From NCBI GenBank assembly GCA_025060615.1, contig JANXBS010000006.1:56836-120835 (forward strand): 64,000 nt of DNA, read 5' to 3'. Shown piece after piece: positions 51,792-61,028 of this stretch (position 1 is its first letter; every line of letters starts with the position of its first letter). This DNA is from Anaerolineae bacterium. GTDB lineage: Bacteria; Chloroflexota; Anaerolineae; DUEN01. The notes under the pieces are model-generated. The model saw only the letters and a program-made list of their open reading frames with translations. It was not told where the DNA came from and made no database searches. The position numbers and the translations under genes are program-made.

Positions 51792-52985
51792 TCAATAGCC
51801 GCCGTATTCCAGCGCGGCCTCGAACATCGCCACCACGTTCTCAGGCGGCACGCCATGCTGGACGTTGTGGATCTGATTGAACACGTAGCCACCGCCTGGC
51901 GCAAAGATCTCCAAGCGCTCCTTCACTTGTTGACGCACCTCATCCGGCGTCCCGTGAGGGAGGGTGGTCTGTGTCTCGCAACCACCGCCCCAGAACACGA
52001 GATCACGCCCGAACTCGCGCTTGAGGCGGATCGGGTCCATGCCATACGCTGAGGTCTGTACAGGATTGAGGATCTGCACCCCCTCGTCAATCAGATCTGG
52101 GATCAGCTCATAGATGCCGCCGCAACTGTGCAGGAAGACGTAGATGTGTGGATAGTGCTCGTGCACCCAGCGATAGATGCGCTGGTGGTACGGTTTGATC
52201 CACTTGCGATACATCTCCACGGAAAGCTGGGGGCCACGCTGGGTGCCCAGGTCATCCCCCATCTGGATAATCTGGATGTACTCGCCCACGGCATTCAGGT
52301 AGCGCTCCAGATTGCGCAGGTGGTTTTCGGTCAACAATTCCAGAAACGTCTCTAGAAAGATGCCGCCGTAGGCCAGGTCGAGCATAAACTGTTCCCAGCC
52401 GCGCAATCCCTGGCCTGACTCTAGGATATTGCCCCCGAACGCGCCCATAATGGCGTAGTTGGTGTTTTCGTAGAGCCAGCGCGCCTCTGCTCGCAGCCGG
52501 GCCAGCTCTTCCTCTGTTCGCCCACCCCACTTATAGGCTTTAAGGTCATCCACAGTCGTGGCATCGGCCAACGGGCGGTAGATCGTATCGAAGTAGAAGC
52601 CATTTGGCGGCATCGCGCTCACTCGGCGGCCGTCGTCGTCAAGAACGTACTGAAAGCCGTTTTCATCGCGCTCGATCCGGTAATGCGCTGGAAGCCGGGC
52701 AGGCGTACCATCGGGCAGGGTGTACGGCTGCCATGGGCCCAGCGCATCGTAATCGAGCGGCACCACATCCACGCCGAACCGCTGGCGCACCGGCTCCTCG
52801 ATCACCGCGAGCTGTTGCCCCACGTCATACACATAGACGGGATCATCCTCCAACCCCAAGCGACGCCGGAGCGGCGCGTAGGCCAGGGCCATAATCCCGG
52901 TCGAGCGCATGCCGCCAAAGTCAATGGGCACCCGATCGGGTTCTTGATGAGCCAAGGCTTTTAAAACTCGCTCTCGAGAATTCAT
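51792..52985 (-). CDS. UroD-family corrinoid-dependent methyltransferase with zinc motif
   Basis: A 397-residue protein of the UroD/MtaA superfamily. The zinc motif of methylcobamide-linked methyltransferases is present as H286-x-C288 (FLHSCGG) with C336 (WGGGCETQ) downstream. It begins MNSRERVLKALAHQEPDRVPID, standard for the family. The likely reaction is transfer of a methyl group between a substrate or thiol and the corrinoid protein encoded four genes downstream. It is the first gene of the long minus-strand sugar cluster (41.7-53 kb). Substrate is unknown; methylated sugars or methoxylated compounds are candidates. Confidence 0.9.
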   Translation of the reverse strand: MNSRERVLKALAHQEPDRVPIDFGGMRSTGIMALAYAPLRRRLGLEDDPVYVYDVGQQLAVIEEPVRQRFGVDVVPLDYDALGPWQPYTLPDGTPARLPAHYRIERDENGFQYVLDDDGRRVSAMPPNGFYFDTIYRPLADATTVDDLKAYKWGGRTEEELARLRAEARWLYENTNYAIMGAFGGNILESGQGLRGWEQFMLDLAYGGIFLETFLELLTENHLRNLERYLNAVGEYIQIIQMGDDLGTQRGPQLSVEMYRKWIKPYHQRIYRWVHEHYPHIYVFLHSCGGIYELIPDLIDEGVQILNPVQTSAYGMDPIRLKREFGRDLVFWGGGCETQTTLPHGTPDEVRQQVKERLEIFAPGGGYVFNQIHNVQHGVPPENVVAMFEAALEYGGY

Positions 52986-53426
52986 CCTGTTCCCTTCTCC
53001 CCTGGAGTTTAGCCCTTTGGTTATACAAAACAATCCCTTCTGCCTCAGGACTTTGGGCGCGCAAAAAGGCTCGGCCGATCGTCCTGGGAACTCATGAATA
53101 TGCTATCTGAGTCGGAAGCCAAGACCTGTGTGATCACTGGTACCGGAGCCTAAGCGATCTCCCTCATGCGTAGATGGATGAATTAGCTGGCACTATCCTC
53201 CGGCCTGATGATCAATGCTAGCACGTTGCGAGTATACCACGCTTTAGGAGCATTGTCTAGGCTTTTGATGCTAGTGATATGCCTTGGATGGCTATTCACA
53301 AGCTGTCCTGAGGCCTCTTGGATTTTAGCCCTCCGCTGCTATTTGTGCATGACCTGTCCTACTAGAGGCAGTGAGCCAAATGACGAGCAGAGGATTCGTC
53401 GTATTTGCTCATCTGGAGCGTGAGGA
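52986..53426. other. 441-base region without a convincing gene
   Basis: It separates the sugar cluster from the polysaccharide region. A 71-codon plus-strand open frame at 53208-53423 has no ribosome-binding site and no recognisable family. A possible minus-strand -10 (TATAAC at 53025-53020) lies 35 bases before the first methyltransferase gene, but its -35 is poor. I see no other structure. Confidence 0.6.
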
Positions 53427-55106
53427 TCATCGGATAGTCATCGGGAGGTAGCTTCGATGGGGTAGTACCGAGGCGCTTCCTATGGCGCCAGAACGCGGGG
53501 CGTTGCGACGAAACATCGGCCAGTCGGCCTTGACACTGCCAGGACGCGGCAGAGTCCATACAAAAACTTTGGAGTTGCTGGCGATCAGCTCCAAATTGCC
53601 GTCGCCATCCAGATCAGCCACCACTGGGTTATTGATTAGCGAGCCTGAGGTCATGTAGATCGGCTGGCTGCTCGGGTAACTGGTCGCTGTAAGCTGCCGA
53701 CCATCATGAGAGATCACAGCTACTGTCCAGCCTGCGTTTAAGAAGATCTCCAACGTTGCACCGTCGCCGTTATAATCGGCCAGTACAAAACCAGCCGGAA
53801 TATCAAAGCTGGCTAGTCGCTCGCCGCGCTCGGTTGTGGGAGCCATTGGGAAGCCAGGCATGAGCTGCCCATTGGCTCGAAAAGCGTAGAGTTTACGCTC
53901 ACTATAAGTAGCTATGATCACTTCGGGCTTGCCATCTCCATCCAAATCACCAATGGATGGGGAAGCTGGCGTCGGGCCTCCTACAGCTTTGCCTCCTTCC
54001 CAGCCAGGTAGGTCATTGCCCAAGTGGTCCCACGCGTATGCTCGGAACCCATAAGTTGGACGATCTGGGCTGAAATCGTAATAAAATCGTCCCGTCCCTA
54101 TTACGATATCAAGCCATCCATCGTTATTCAGATCCGCCACCGCTGGAGAGGATCCCATGCTCTCTAGGATGTATTTTGGGAAGCCAGGCAACAATCGGCC
54201 GAAACGGTCGAGCACGTAGAGAGAACCGCCACAGTAATCTGGGCGCCACCCTGATGGGAGTCGATAAGGGCAGCTCCAACCTGGCGGACGGTTGCCCTCA
54301 TCAGTGCCCAGGATAATCTCAAGGAAGCCATCTCGATTGAGATCTGCCAACGCAGGTGATGCCCAGATAGCATCGGCCAGGCGGCCTCGCAGTTCCGGTT
54401 CGTTAGGAAATCGGCTGGCGTGGAAGCTGTCGGGAGGGAATCCTGGCAATAACCGACCGTTAATGCGCCATGCGTAAATCCGCATATCGAATCCCCCAGC
54501 CACGATCTCCTTCTGACCGTCATTATCTAGATCCCCTAAGGCCGGGGTGCTGAAGACCGTATCCCGGCAACCAAACGGAGGAATCCAATCATCCGCCAGT
54601 TGAGGCCATCCAGGCCGAAGTGAGCCATCATGCCGGAGCACGATCACACCGCCATGGGTGCATACACTGGGATAAATCGAGCCCACACCTACAACGATCT
54701 CGGGCCAGCCATCTCCATCTAAGTCATCTACGGCTGGCGAAGAGCCGATCTCCTCGGTGTTGGGCGCCATGCCGAAGTATGGCGCCACATCCACATCCCA
54801 CAGTAAGCTCCCAGCATGGCTTAAAGCCACTACATGGCCATTGTTGGTCGCCACCACGATGTCAAGGCGTCCATCGCGGTTCAGATCAGCGACCGCTGGC
54901 GAGCTATAATGGCAGTTGCGATCTGTTGTTGACCACGGGCAGCTCTTAGACGGCAACGGATAGATCCACTTGGGGGTGACCTCGCCAGCGGGAGTTATTG
55001 TGAGCCCCAATGCCGGCGATGCCATCGCCAAGCTAAAAACCACCGAGATGATAGCGGTCAAAATCCTGTAGAGCAAAACCCTGTTCACACGCAACAACAC
55101 TTGCAT
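53427..55106 (-). CDS. Secreted FG-GAP/VCBS repeat protein
   Basis: A 559-residue exported protein. A signal peptide (residues 1-34, hydrophobic core IISVVFSLAMASPALG) is followed by eight beta-propeller-type repeats, each with a calcium-binding loop: DLNRDGRLDI, DLDGDGWPEI, DLDNDGQKEI, DLNRDGFLEI, DLNNDGWLDI, DLDGDGKPEV, DYNGDGATLEI and DLDGDGNLEL. Together they should close one seven- or eight-bladed propeller. Cysteines in the spacers (CPW, NCHY, CTHG, CRD, SCPYR, YCGG) may form disulphides. No other domain is visible. Likely a surface adhesion or carbohydrate-binding protein; it starts a polysaccharide gene region. Confidence 0.88.
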   Translation of the reverse strand: MQVLLRVNRVLLYRILTAIISVVFSLAMASPALGLTITPAGEVTPKWIYPLPSKSCPWSTTDRNCHYSSPAVADLNRDGRLDIVVATNNGHVVALSHAGSLLWDVDVAPYFGMAPNTEEIGSSPAVDDLDGDGWPEIVVGVGSIYPSVCTHGGVIVLRHDGSLRPGWPQLADDWIPPFGCRDTVFSTPALGDLDNDGQKEIVAGGFDMRIYAWRINGRLLPGFPPDSFHASRFPNEPELRGRLADAIWASPALADLNRDGFLEIILGTDEGNRPPGWSCPYRLPSGWRPDYCGGSLYVLDRFGRLLPGFPKYILESMGSSPAVADLNNDGWLDIVIGTGRFYYDFSPDRPTYGFRAYAWDHLGNDLPGWEGGKAVGGPTPASPSIGDLDGDGKPEVIIATYSERKLYAFRANGQLMPGFPMAPTTERGERLASFDIPAGFVLADYNGDGATLEIFLNAGWTVAVISHDGRQLTATSYPSSQPIYMTSGSLINNPVVADLDGDGNLELIASNSKVFVWTLPRPGSVKADWPMFRRNAPRSGAIGSASVLPHRSYLPMTIR

Positions 55107-55365
55107 AAATCATCACCGTTTGAGCCGTCAGGGTAAAGCTCAAAGGCTCGCCTTGTTTGTTTGAATCGAGGCTGAGTGGACAGCCTTGTCCTTAACCCCC
55201 TTTCGTTTACGTATCACCGCTAAATTCGCTCTCACTGGTAGCGAAGTCAATGGGGAAAAAGGCCCTCATTAGAGAGGGTGACCAGATGGTCTTTATCTGA
55301 GCTGAAACGCGGCTTCCATCGATCAGTCTGCGACAAGGCTAAGGGCTGTCTTGAACGAAAGCTCT

Positions 55366-56469
55366 TCACGAGCACTCACGTGTCTTGGCCAGGATGATCA
55401 CCTCCCCACTCACCCAGAGCAGGATGTCGCACATAAGCTGTTGGTGATCATTATCAAACATAGGCAAAGCTCTGAGATTATGTCGTTTAGGCAGCGAGAC
55501 TATCTGATGGTATAGATAAAGCATCCAACGCCGCAAATTGATACGCCAGCCGTATTTGGACCAACCAGGATAAATTGCGCCCAAGTCTTTAGCACAGTCC
55601 GTCAGTTGCGACACGGACAACCTATAGCCAGGAGGCCAAATGAATCTGACCTCCGAGAAACCAGCCTCGATCAAGGCTATCCAGTACTCTAACAAGTTAG
55701 GGCGCTGTTCGTTGATGCCATGTTTGAGCTCTGATTCGGCATCTCGCTTCAAGACGCGCTCAGCGCTTTGGTCAATGGCGATACAGGGCTCGCTAATAGC
55801 GCACAGAACACCCCCTGGTTTGAGCACGCGCTGGATATTCCTCATCAATAGGGACAGGTCAGTAGCATGATGAAGAGCAGCCGCGCAGAAGACTAGATCA
55901 AACGACCCGGGAAAGAAAGGCAATCTTTCACCATCGGCAATGACAAGCTCGAAATAGACATTAGCATGCTTCATCAAAGCCCAGGCGCGCCCAAGTCCCA
56001 CATTCTCATCTGGATTGATGTCAAGCGCAACAGCTTGACATCCGTGCAGCGTGAAGTGCTTGGCTGCCCATCCGCGCCCCGCACCCAGGTCTAACACGGT
56101 CGTACCCGGCCTCAGAATAGAGTGCAGCTCCTCCAGGGCGATGTCGAAGCTGCGAGCCACACTAATCCAAGGCTCCTCGGGATAGTAGGGGATCTTCAAA
56201 TCAACCGCATCTTCGGGCTGCTCATAGATGCCACGTTCCTTGTGAAAATCCACCCAGCCCTGGGCCTCTCGAGCTTTGAGAACCCAACGTTCATCGTAGA
56301 CATAGAGATGGGGAATGCCTCGTAAAACAGGATAGCCTTTGCTGCAACGAACGCAGCGCAGCCACCCGTCCTCAATCTCGCACAAATCCTTTGCAGGAAC
56401 TACAGATTCGATTTCAAGACCTTGATTACAGGCAGGACAACAGATGAGGTTTAATAAGGATGTTTTCAA
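55366..56469 (-). CDS. SAM-dependent methyltransferase with Trm112-like zinc ribbon
   Basis: A 367-residue class I methyltransferase. The N-terminal 70 residues form a Trm112-like zinc module (CCPAC and CVRC, four cysteines). The SAM-binding motif I is TTVLDLGAGRGWAAKHF near residue 128, followed by AVALDINPDENVG and the motif IV-like FDLVFCAAALHHATDLSLL. The C-terminal 130 residues are less conserved and contain a Trp/Arg-rich patch. It probably methylates a glycan or lipid intermediate. It lies two bases after the GT4 gene, within one operon. Confidence 0.88.
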   Translation of the reverse strand: MKTSLLNLICCPACNQGLEIESVVPAKDLCEIEDGWLRCVRCSKGYPVLRGIPHLYVYDERWVLKAREAQGWVDFHKERGIYEQPEDAVDLKIPYYPEEPWISVARSFDIALEELHSILRPGTTVLDLGAGRGWAAKHFTLHGCQAVALDINPDENVGLGRAWALMKHANVYFELVIADGERLPFFPGSFDLVFCAAALHHATDLSLLMRNIQRVLKPGGVLCAISEPCIAIDQSAERVLKRDAESELKHGINEQRPNLLEYWIALIEAGFSEVRFIWPPGYRLSVSQLTDCAKDLGAIYPGWSKYGWRINLRRWMLYLYHQIVSLPKRHNLRALPMFDNDHQQLMCDILLWVSGEVIILAKTRECS

Positions 56470-56471
56470 CT

Positions 56472-57710
56472 TCAGTCTCTAGCCTTTGATTTCCAAGCTG
56501 TGGTATCACCTTTAACCCGTTGAGCGACCCAGGTCAGCCATTCCACAAATCGCCCTTCGACCACATCCCAGGCGTAATGTTCCCTCACATAAGCCTGCCC
56601 TTGGCGTCCAAGTTGCTGGCGCAGCTCCGCATGCGTCAACAGCAGGGTGAGCGCTGAAGCGAACTCCTCATAGGTGTAATAATACAGCCCTCCATTGCTG
56701 CGCTGACAGTGGCCCCGAGTCACTGCGCAACGGCCGTTGACTAACACCGGCACTCCCAGCGCCATGGATTCCAACACGACCAGCGAGAGGCTCTCCATCA
56801 CCGAAGGAAGCACCAACGCCCGCGCCCGCGCCATCCAGGCATAAGGCTCTTCCTGCAAGAAGCCTAAAGAGATAATATCAGGATGGTCAGGGATCTTCAT
56901 CGTTGGTCGGCCTATTACTACCAACTTGACCTTGTTGCGGGTCTCAGCCTTGTACCGAATGAAGTACTCAAAGAGCTGATCGCATCCTTTGCTGAGATCC
57001 ACGCGCCCTACATAAACGACATACTCGTCATCTGGCCGAATGCGAGGCTCGGAATCAAAAATCTCCAACGGTGGATCGGCTGCAATCCCAGCCAGGTGGT
57101 CCACATCAATCCCATGACCAAGCACCTGACCAGGGATATGCTGATTCCTAAACAGGCGATGGATTAGACTGCGCTCCTCAGGCGAGTTGTAGACGAACGC
57201 GCGCGGCAGGTGAAAGAAAGGTCGAAAGATCTTAAAGCGGATCCATGGGTCATCATGGGCTGTCGCCAGCAAGACGCTTTTATGAGGCACGAGTTGTAGG
57301 CCCAGAAACGTAGTAGCGTACAGATATGTAAAAAAGAAGAACAGATCATAACGGTTTTGCCAGATATCCAGAAACTGCAACAACGCCGATGAGACCGGCC
57401 CCTGGAGTTCCATCCAACGCATCTCATCGGAATAGGTGTGCTGGCCTTGCATGATCTGCTCAGTGAAGCGATTAAACTCCTGGATATCTCGCTCGCGATC
57501 CACAGGGAAACGACGAACGGGAATGCCATTGACCTCCTGCAGCCCCGGAGGATACATATTACGCCACGTGAGGTGATCCACGGCACAAGTGGTCAACACC
57601 TCAACCCGCATATGTGCGCGAAGGCGCTCAGCCAACTGACGACAGTGCGTCTCCGCGCCGCCGCTCACCTCTACACCATATCGTTGTATAACGAAGGCCA
57701 ATCGGATCAT
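56472..57710 (-). CDS. GT4-family glycosyltransferase
   Basis: A 412-residue GT-B enzyme. The N-terminal domain starts IRLAFVIQRYGVEVSGGAETHCRQLAERL, typical of GT4 proteins whose acceptor is a lipid-linked sugar. The C-terminal nucleotide-sugar domain has VVYVGRVDLSKGCDQLFEYF near residue 230 and the E-x7-E motif PSVMESLSLVVLESMALG near 310. NGRCAVTRGHCQRSNGGLYY near 335 resembles the same stretch of the GT gene at 59.3 kb, suggesting a shared acceptor class. Its ATG and the previous stop overlap by four bases. Confidence 0.92.
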   Translation of the reverse strand: MIRLAFVIQRYGVEVSGGAETHCRQLAERLRAHMRVEVLTTCAVDHLTWRNMYPPGLQEVNGIPVRRFPVDRERDIQEFNRFTEQIMQGQHTYSDEMRWMELQGPVSSALLQFLDIWQNRYDLFFFFTYLYATTFLGLQLVPHKSVLLATAHDDPWIRFKIFRPFFHLPRAFVYNSPEERSLIHRLFRNQHIPGQVLGHGIDVDHLAGIAADPPLEIFDSEPRIRPDDEYVVYVGRVDLSKGCDQLFEYFIRYKAETRNKVKLVVIGRPTMKIPDHPDIISLGFLQEEPYAWMARARALVLPSVMESLSLVVLESMALGVPVLVNGRCAVTRGHCQRSNGGLYYYTYEEFASALTLLLTHAELRQQLGRQGQAYVREHYAWDVVEGRFVEWLTWVAQRVKGDTTAWKSKARD

Positions 57711-58831
57711 CTCTGATCGGCTAGGGAGAGCGAGTCGGCAGATGAGGCAACCGAAGCCTGCTCATCAGCGAACGCAACAGCCCAATCCCGCAAAACCCCT
57801 TGTAATGCTTCGGCTAACGTTGCATCAGTGAACCAGTGCGCACGCCGCCGAGCATTGGCCTGGAGCTGTGCATAACGTTCCGAATCCGCCCACACTTCGG
57901 CGATGAGCCGTCCAGCCGTCACAGGGTCTCTCTTGTCAATCAACAAGCCAGCATCACCCACATTTTCCGGCATCGGCGCCGCGCCGTGATGGATCACTGG
58001 CAGGCCGAAGAACATCGCCTCACCAGAGGGTACGCAACAGTTCTCCCACTCTGAGAGGCTGATCAGGAACTTAGCGTAACGATAGAAGGCGGTCAACGCA
58101 GCGCGGTCGCTGATCTTCCCGGTCATCTGCACGCGATGTTCAACGCCTAGACGTCGGATCTCTCCTTGGACCTGCTGCACATAGCCAGGCAACACATCTG
58201 TGCCCCCGATCAAAAACAATACGGCATCGGGACGATGCCGATACACTTCGGCGAAGACGCGCACGATGCTCAGCACATCCTTCTGGGGGACAATACGGCC
58301 GACGAATATCATGTAATTCAGCGGCCGCAACATTGCGGCCAGCTCGGGATCCTCCTGCAACCCAAAGAAGGCCGTATCCACCGGCAATCGGACCTTCGAA
58401 AACCGGGTATAGCCTGCCTGCTCCAGGTCCCACCGGCCGTTCTCGGCATGGTAAATGCACCAATCGAACACATCTACGTAAGTGGGCAGGGCTTTGATCG
58501 CTTTCTCACACAGCGTGGCCAGCCGAGGATCGAAGTCAGCGAAGAGATGGGGCGGCGTCACGCCGTGGTAATCCATCACCTTGAAATCGCTCGAGCGATC
58601 CAGCACGGCGAAATTGTCCGCCCAGATCGAATAATGAAACCACAGGACGTCTCGACCGGTGGCATGATATGCGCTAGTGGGTCTGGCGCTGTGACGATAG
58701 GCTGGATCAATGTAATCGGCGTACAGCCGTACGTCCACCCCGAGAAGCCCGAAGACGCGCTTCAGGCTGATCATGTAATTCCCGATGGCATCACCCGTGG
58801 TGAGCACGGGCGTCATCATATGAATTCGCAT
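57707..58831 (-). CDS. GT4-family glycosyltransferase
   Basis: A 374-residue GT-B enzyme. MIFVGRIVPQKDVLSIVRVF near residue 195 opens the donor-binding domain, and SEWENCCVPSGEAMFFGLPVIHHG (with the E-x7-E equivalent shortened) near 285 lies in the catalytic site. The N-terminal part has IGNYMISLKRVFGLLGVDVRLY, as in WcaI-like and polysaccharide GTs. Translation is coupled to the next gene by an ATGA overlap (57707-57710). The C-terminal 15 residues are Ser-rich. Sugar and linkage are not determinable. Confidence 0.9.
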   Translation of the reverse strand: MRIHMMTPVLTTGDAIGNYMISLKRVFGLLGVDVRLYADYIDPAYRHSARPTSAYHATGRDVLWFHYSIWADNFAVLDRSSDFKVMDYHGVTPPHLFADFDPRLATLCEKAIKALPTYVDVFDWCIYHAENGRWDLEQAGYTRFSKVRLPVDTAFFGLQEDPELAAMLRPLNYMIFVGRIVPQKDVLSIVRVFAEVYRHRPDAVLFLIGGTDVLPGYVQQVQGEIRRLGVEHRVQMTGKISDRAALTAFYRYAKFLISLSEWENCCVPSGEAMFFGLPVIHHGAAPMPENVGDAGLLIDKRDPVTAGRLIAEVWADSERYAQLQANARRRAHWFTDATLAEALQGVLRDWAVAFADEQASVASSADSLSLADQR

Positions 58832-58834
58832 AGG

Positions 58835-59332
58835 CTACTCTCCAAGCCTATCCCGGCATCTCACTGACTGCTCGACTGCCGCCAATCGCTTCTCCAACTC
58901 TTGGACTCTGCGCTCTAGACGCTCCACCTTGTCCGCAGTAGCGTCTGCATCGAGATGGCGTACTAACTCGTTAAGGACCCGGACGACGTGGGCGTTAAAA
59001 CGGATCTGCGCCTCTCCTAGCCGGTTCACGTAGAAGATAGCCACACGGTGAAGCCCCTGCCGTAGCCTCTGCCAGAGGCCGCTCACTAACGGGACTTTCA
59101 CCGGTGTCAGGTAAGGGGCCACGTAGAGTTTGTTGTATACCTGATTAGCCTGATACAGCTCTTCATAGATATCGGAGGTTAACGTGCCACCTGACGGCAA
59201 GGAGAAAAACCGATCAGCAGACGTCTCACCTTGCTTCTTCGCCAGATAGGCCCGTATTCGTCTCATCACCTCATCAACGTCTACCGGGCCACCTTCGTAT
59301 TTCACGGCGTTCAAAAGTTCGGGGTCCACCAT
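58835..59332 (-). CDS. Coiled-coil accessory protein of the glycosyltransferase cluster (paralogue A)
   Basis: A 165-residue soluble protein. Its N-terminus (VDVDEVMRRIRAYLAKKQ) and middle (LYVAPYLTPVKVPLVSGLWQRL, then FYVNRLGEAQIRFNAHVVRVL) are matched by the protein at 60537-61028. The C-terminus is a heptad coiled coil (VERLERRVQELEKRLAAVEQ). It has no enzyme motif and no membrane segment. Similar N-terminal blocks precede methyltransferase domains in some surface-polysaccharide clusters, so this may be a free-standing adaptor. ATG 59332 (MVDPELL) lies in the last 22 bases of the upstream GT gene and has AGAGAGGAGAG before it. Confidence 0.78.
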   Translation of the reverse strand: MVDPELLNAVKYEGGPVDVDEVMRRIRAYLAKKQGETSADRFFSLPSGGTLTSDIYEELYQANQVYNKLYVAPYLTPVKVPLVSGLWQRLRQGLHRVAIFYVNRLGEAQIRFNAHVVRVLNELVRHLDADATADKVERLERRVQELEKRLAAVEQSVRCRDRLGE

Positions 59333-60540
59333 CTCTCCTCTCTGAATCGTACAGGTTCTATTTGTTCGGCGCGCAACAGACGGGAATAATGCTGCAGCAT
59401 GCGGTCCCATGTGAAGTGAGCCATTACATACTCCCGCCCTTGGGCTCCCAGCTGGTCCCGTAAATCCGGCTGCGCCAACAGCACGTCCAGGCACGCAGCA
59501 AACTCCTCAAAGTCCGAGAAATATAGCCCACCGTTCGCCTTGCGGACAAAATCCGTGGTCACTGCACACCGCTCGAAAACCAGCCCTGGAGTCCCTGTCA
59601 CCCATGCCTCCATGAGCACGTATGAAAAACTCTCGTGAGCTGAAGGCTGGCACAAGGCAATCGCAGCCGCATAAGCATCAAACAATGCCCGCCGACTGAG
59701 CCGGCCCAAATCGTAAATCCCCTCTACCGAAGCCCCCTCTACCGACAACGGCCCACCACCCACCAGCACCAGAGAGAGGTCAGTAGCCCGTGTTCGGCGA
59801 TAACGACGAAAGTACTCAATCAGCATAGGCACGTTCTTAGCCGCCTCTTTTCGGCCCGCATAGAGGATGAAGGGGCCCTTGATCCCGAAGATCCGGCGGA
59901 AAGCGACCGGATCACCGCGATATTCGGTATCCACGCCAGCGCCAATCACCTCGGTGGGCTTCCTGGCGATCTCGGGGAACAACCGATAGGCCAACTCTCG
60001 CTCCGGCCACGAGAGGAACAAAACTCCTTTCACAGCCGCGAACATCTCGCGATAAATGCGCAAATAAGCATAAGGCTCATCATGCAAGCAAGGGATTAAC
60101 CAGGAACGCTCAGGGCAAATCTGCGCTCCCCAGTAGCTCGTCCCGAACATATAAGGGATGAGCAAAAAGACATAATCCTGACGGTGATCCGCCATATACT
60201 CTAACAAGGCTGGGCTGTAGATCATCTCACGCATGAAGATGGCCTCTTCAGCCGGAGAGATGGTACCACCTGCCATAAGTTGAGAATTGATGGCGTCAAA
60301 GGCGTCTCGATCACGGCCGCGGCGTACCGGGAAACGCCGTACAATGACACCATGGATCCGCTCTGCCCCAGGCCGATAATAGTCACGCCCCCAATCGCTG
60401 TAAAGGTCACGGGCGCAAGTGGTCAGCACCTCCACAGGGGCACCCCACCGGCTGAGCCGTTCGGCCGTGCTGCGTACCAACGCCTCAGCTCCTCCTGGCG
60501 TATCAGGGCCATACCAGGGGGTGACAAACGCTAGCTTCAT
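59311..60540 (-). CDS. GT4-family glycosyltransferase
   Basis: A 409-residue GT-B enzyme. The start LAFVTPWYGPDTPGGAEALVRSTAERL is the usual GT4 opening with the Gly-rich loop. FILYAGRKEAAKNVPMLIEYF near residue 218 and PSAHESFSYVLMEAWVTG near 312 (E-x7-E) define the donor site. CAVTTDFVRKANGGLYFSDFEEFAACL resembles the GT at 56.5 kb, so the two are probably close paralogues. It overlaps the coiled-coil genes on both sides (four bases with the one at 60537; 22 bases with the one ending at 58835). Confidence 0.92.
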   Translation of the reverse strand: MKLAFVTPWYGPDTPGGAEALVRSTAERLSRWGAPVEVLTTCARDLYSDWGRDYYRPGAERIHGVIVRRFPVRRGRDRDAFDAINSQLMAGGTISPAEEAIFMREMIYSPALLEYMADHRQDYVFLLIPYMFGTSYWGAQICPERSWLIPCLHDEPYAYLRIYREMFAAVKGVLFLSWPERELAYRLFPEIARKPTEVIGAGVDTEYRGDPVAFRRIFGIKGPFILYAGRKEAAKNVPMLIEYFRRYRRTRATDLSLVLVGGGPLSVEGASVEGIYDLGRLSRRALFDAYAAAIALCQPSAHESFSYVLMEAWVTGTPGLVFERCAVTTDFVRKANGGLYFSDFEEFAACLDVLLAQPDLRDQLGAQGREYVMAHFTWDRMLQHYSRLLRAEQIEPVRFREERWWTPNF

Positions 60541-61028
60541 GATGAATCCCCTGACAGCCTCTTGCGTAGAGCTGCTACTTCGGCCTGAAGGGCCTGGACC
60601 TCCGTTCGCAGCCTGGCCACCTCGGCCTCCAATGCAGCCGGCTCATCACGTTCCAGGTCACGCACTAGAGCGATCAAGCCAGCGACGATCTCTCGATTGA
60701 ATGCCGCCTGCGAGCCTGCCAGGCGGTTCACATAAAAGACGACCAGCCGATGAGCGGCCATTCGCGCTTTTTGCCAAAGGCCACCCAGCAATGGCAAAGA
60801 GAATGGAGTAAGAGACAGCTCAACTGCGATCGCGTCCTTAATGGCATCGGCCTCCGTCAGCCGCTCATAGACTTCGGTAGAGAAACGCCCCTTCATCGCC
60901 AACAGAGCGGCAGGCCGCGCCGAAGTCGGCTGTCCCACACGGCTATCCAGATAGCGCTGGATGCGATCTAGTAGCACCTCTACTGATTCTTCAACCACGA
61001 TCTCCTCCCCGCGGTACCACCGAATCAT
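60537..61028 (-). CDS. Coiled-coil accessory protein of the glycosyltransferase cluster (paralogue B)
   Basis: A 163-residue protein paralogous to the one at 58835-59332. Shared blocks, in order, are a helical start (VEVLLDRIQRYLDS), LTPFSLPLLGGLWQKARMAAHRL and FYVNRLAGSQAAFNREIVAGLIALVR; the C-terminus is an uninterrupted coiled coil (LRTEVQALQAEVAALRKRL). No enzyme motif is visible. The gene starts inside the end of the upstream GT gene (38-base overlap) and its stop overlaps the downstream GT start. A scaffold that pairs with one glycosyltransferase each is a reasonable inference. Confidence 0.78.
   Translation of the reverse strand: MIRWYRGEEIVVEESVEVLLDRIQRYLDSRVGQPTSARPAALLAMKGRFSTEVYERLTEADAIKDAIAVELSLTPFSLPLLGGLWQKARMAAHRLVVFYVNRLAGSQAAFNREIVAGLIALVRDLERDEPAALEAEVARLRTEVQALQAEVAALRKRLSGDSS

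Noticed and set aside
53208..53423. Possible 71-residue cysteine-rich protein on the plus strand
   Set aside because: No ribosome-binding site, no recognisable pattern, and it lies in a promoter-like gap before a minus-strand operon.
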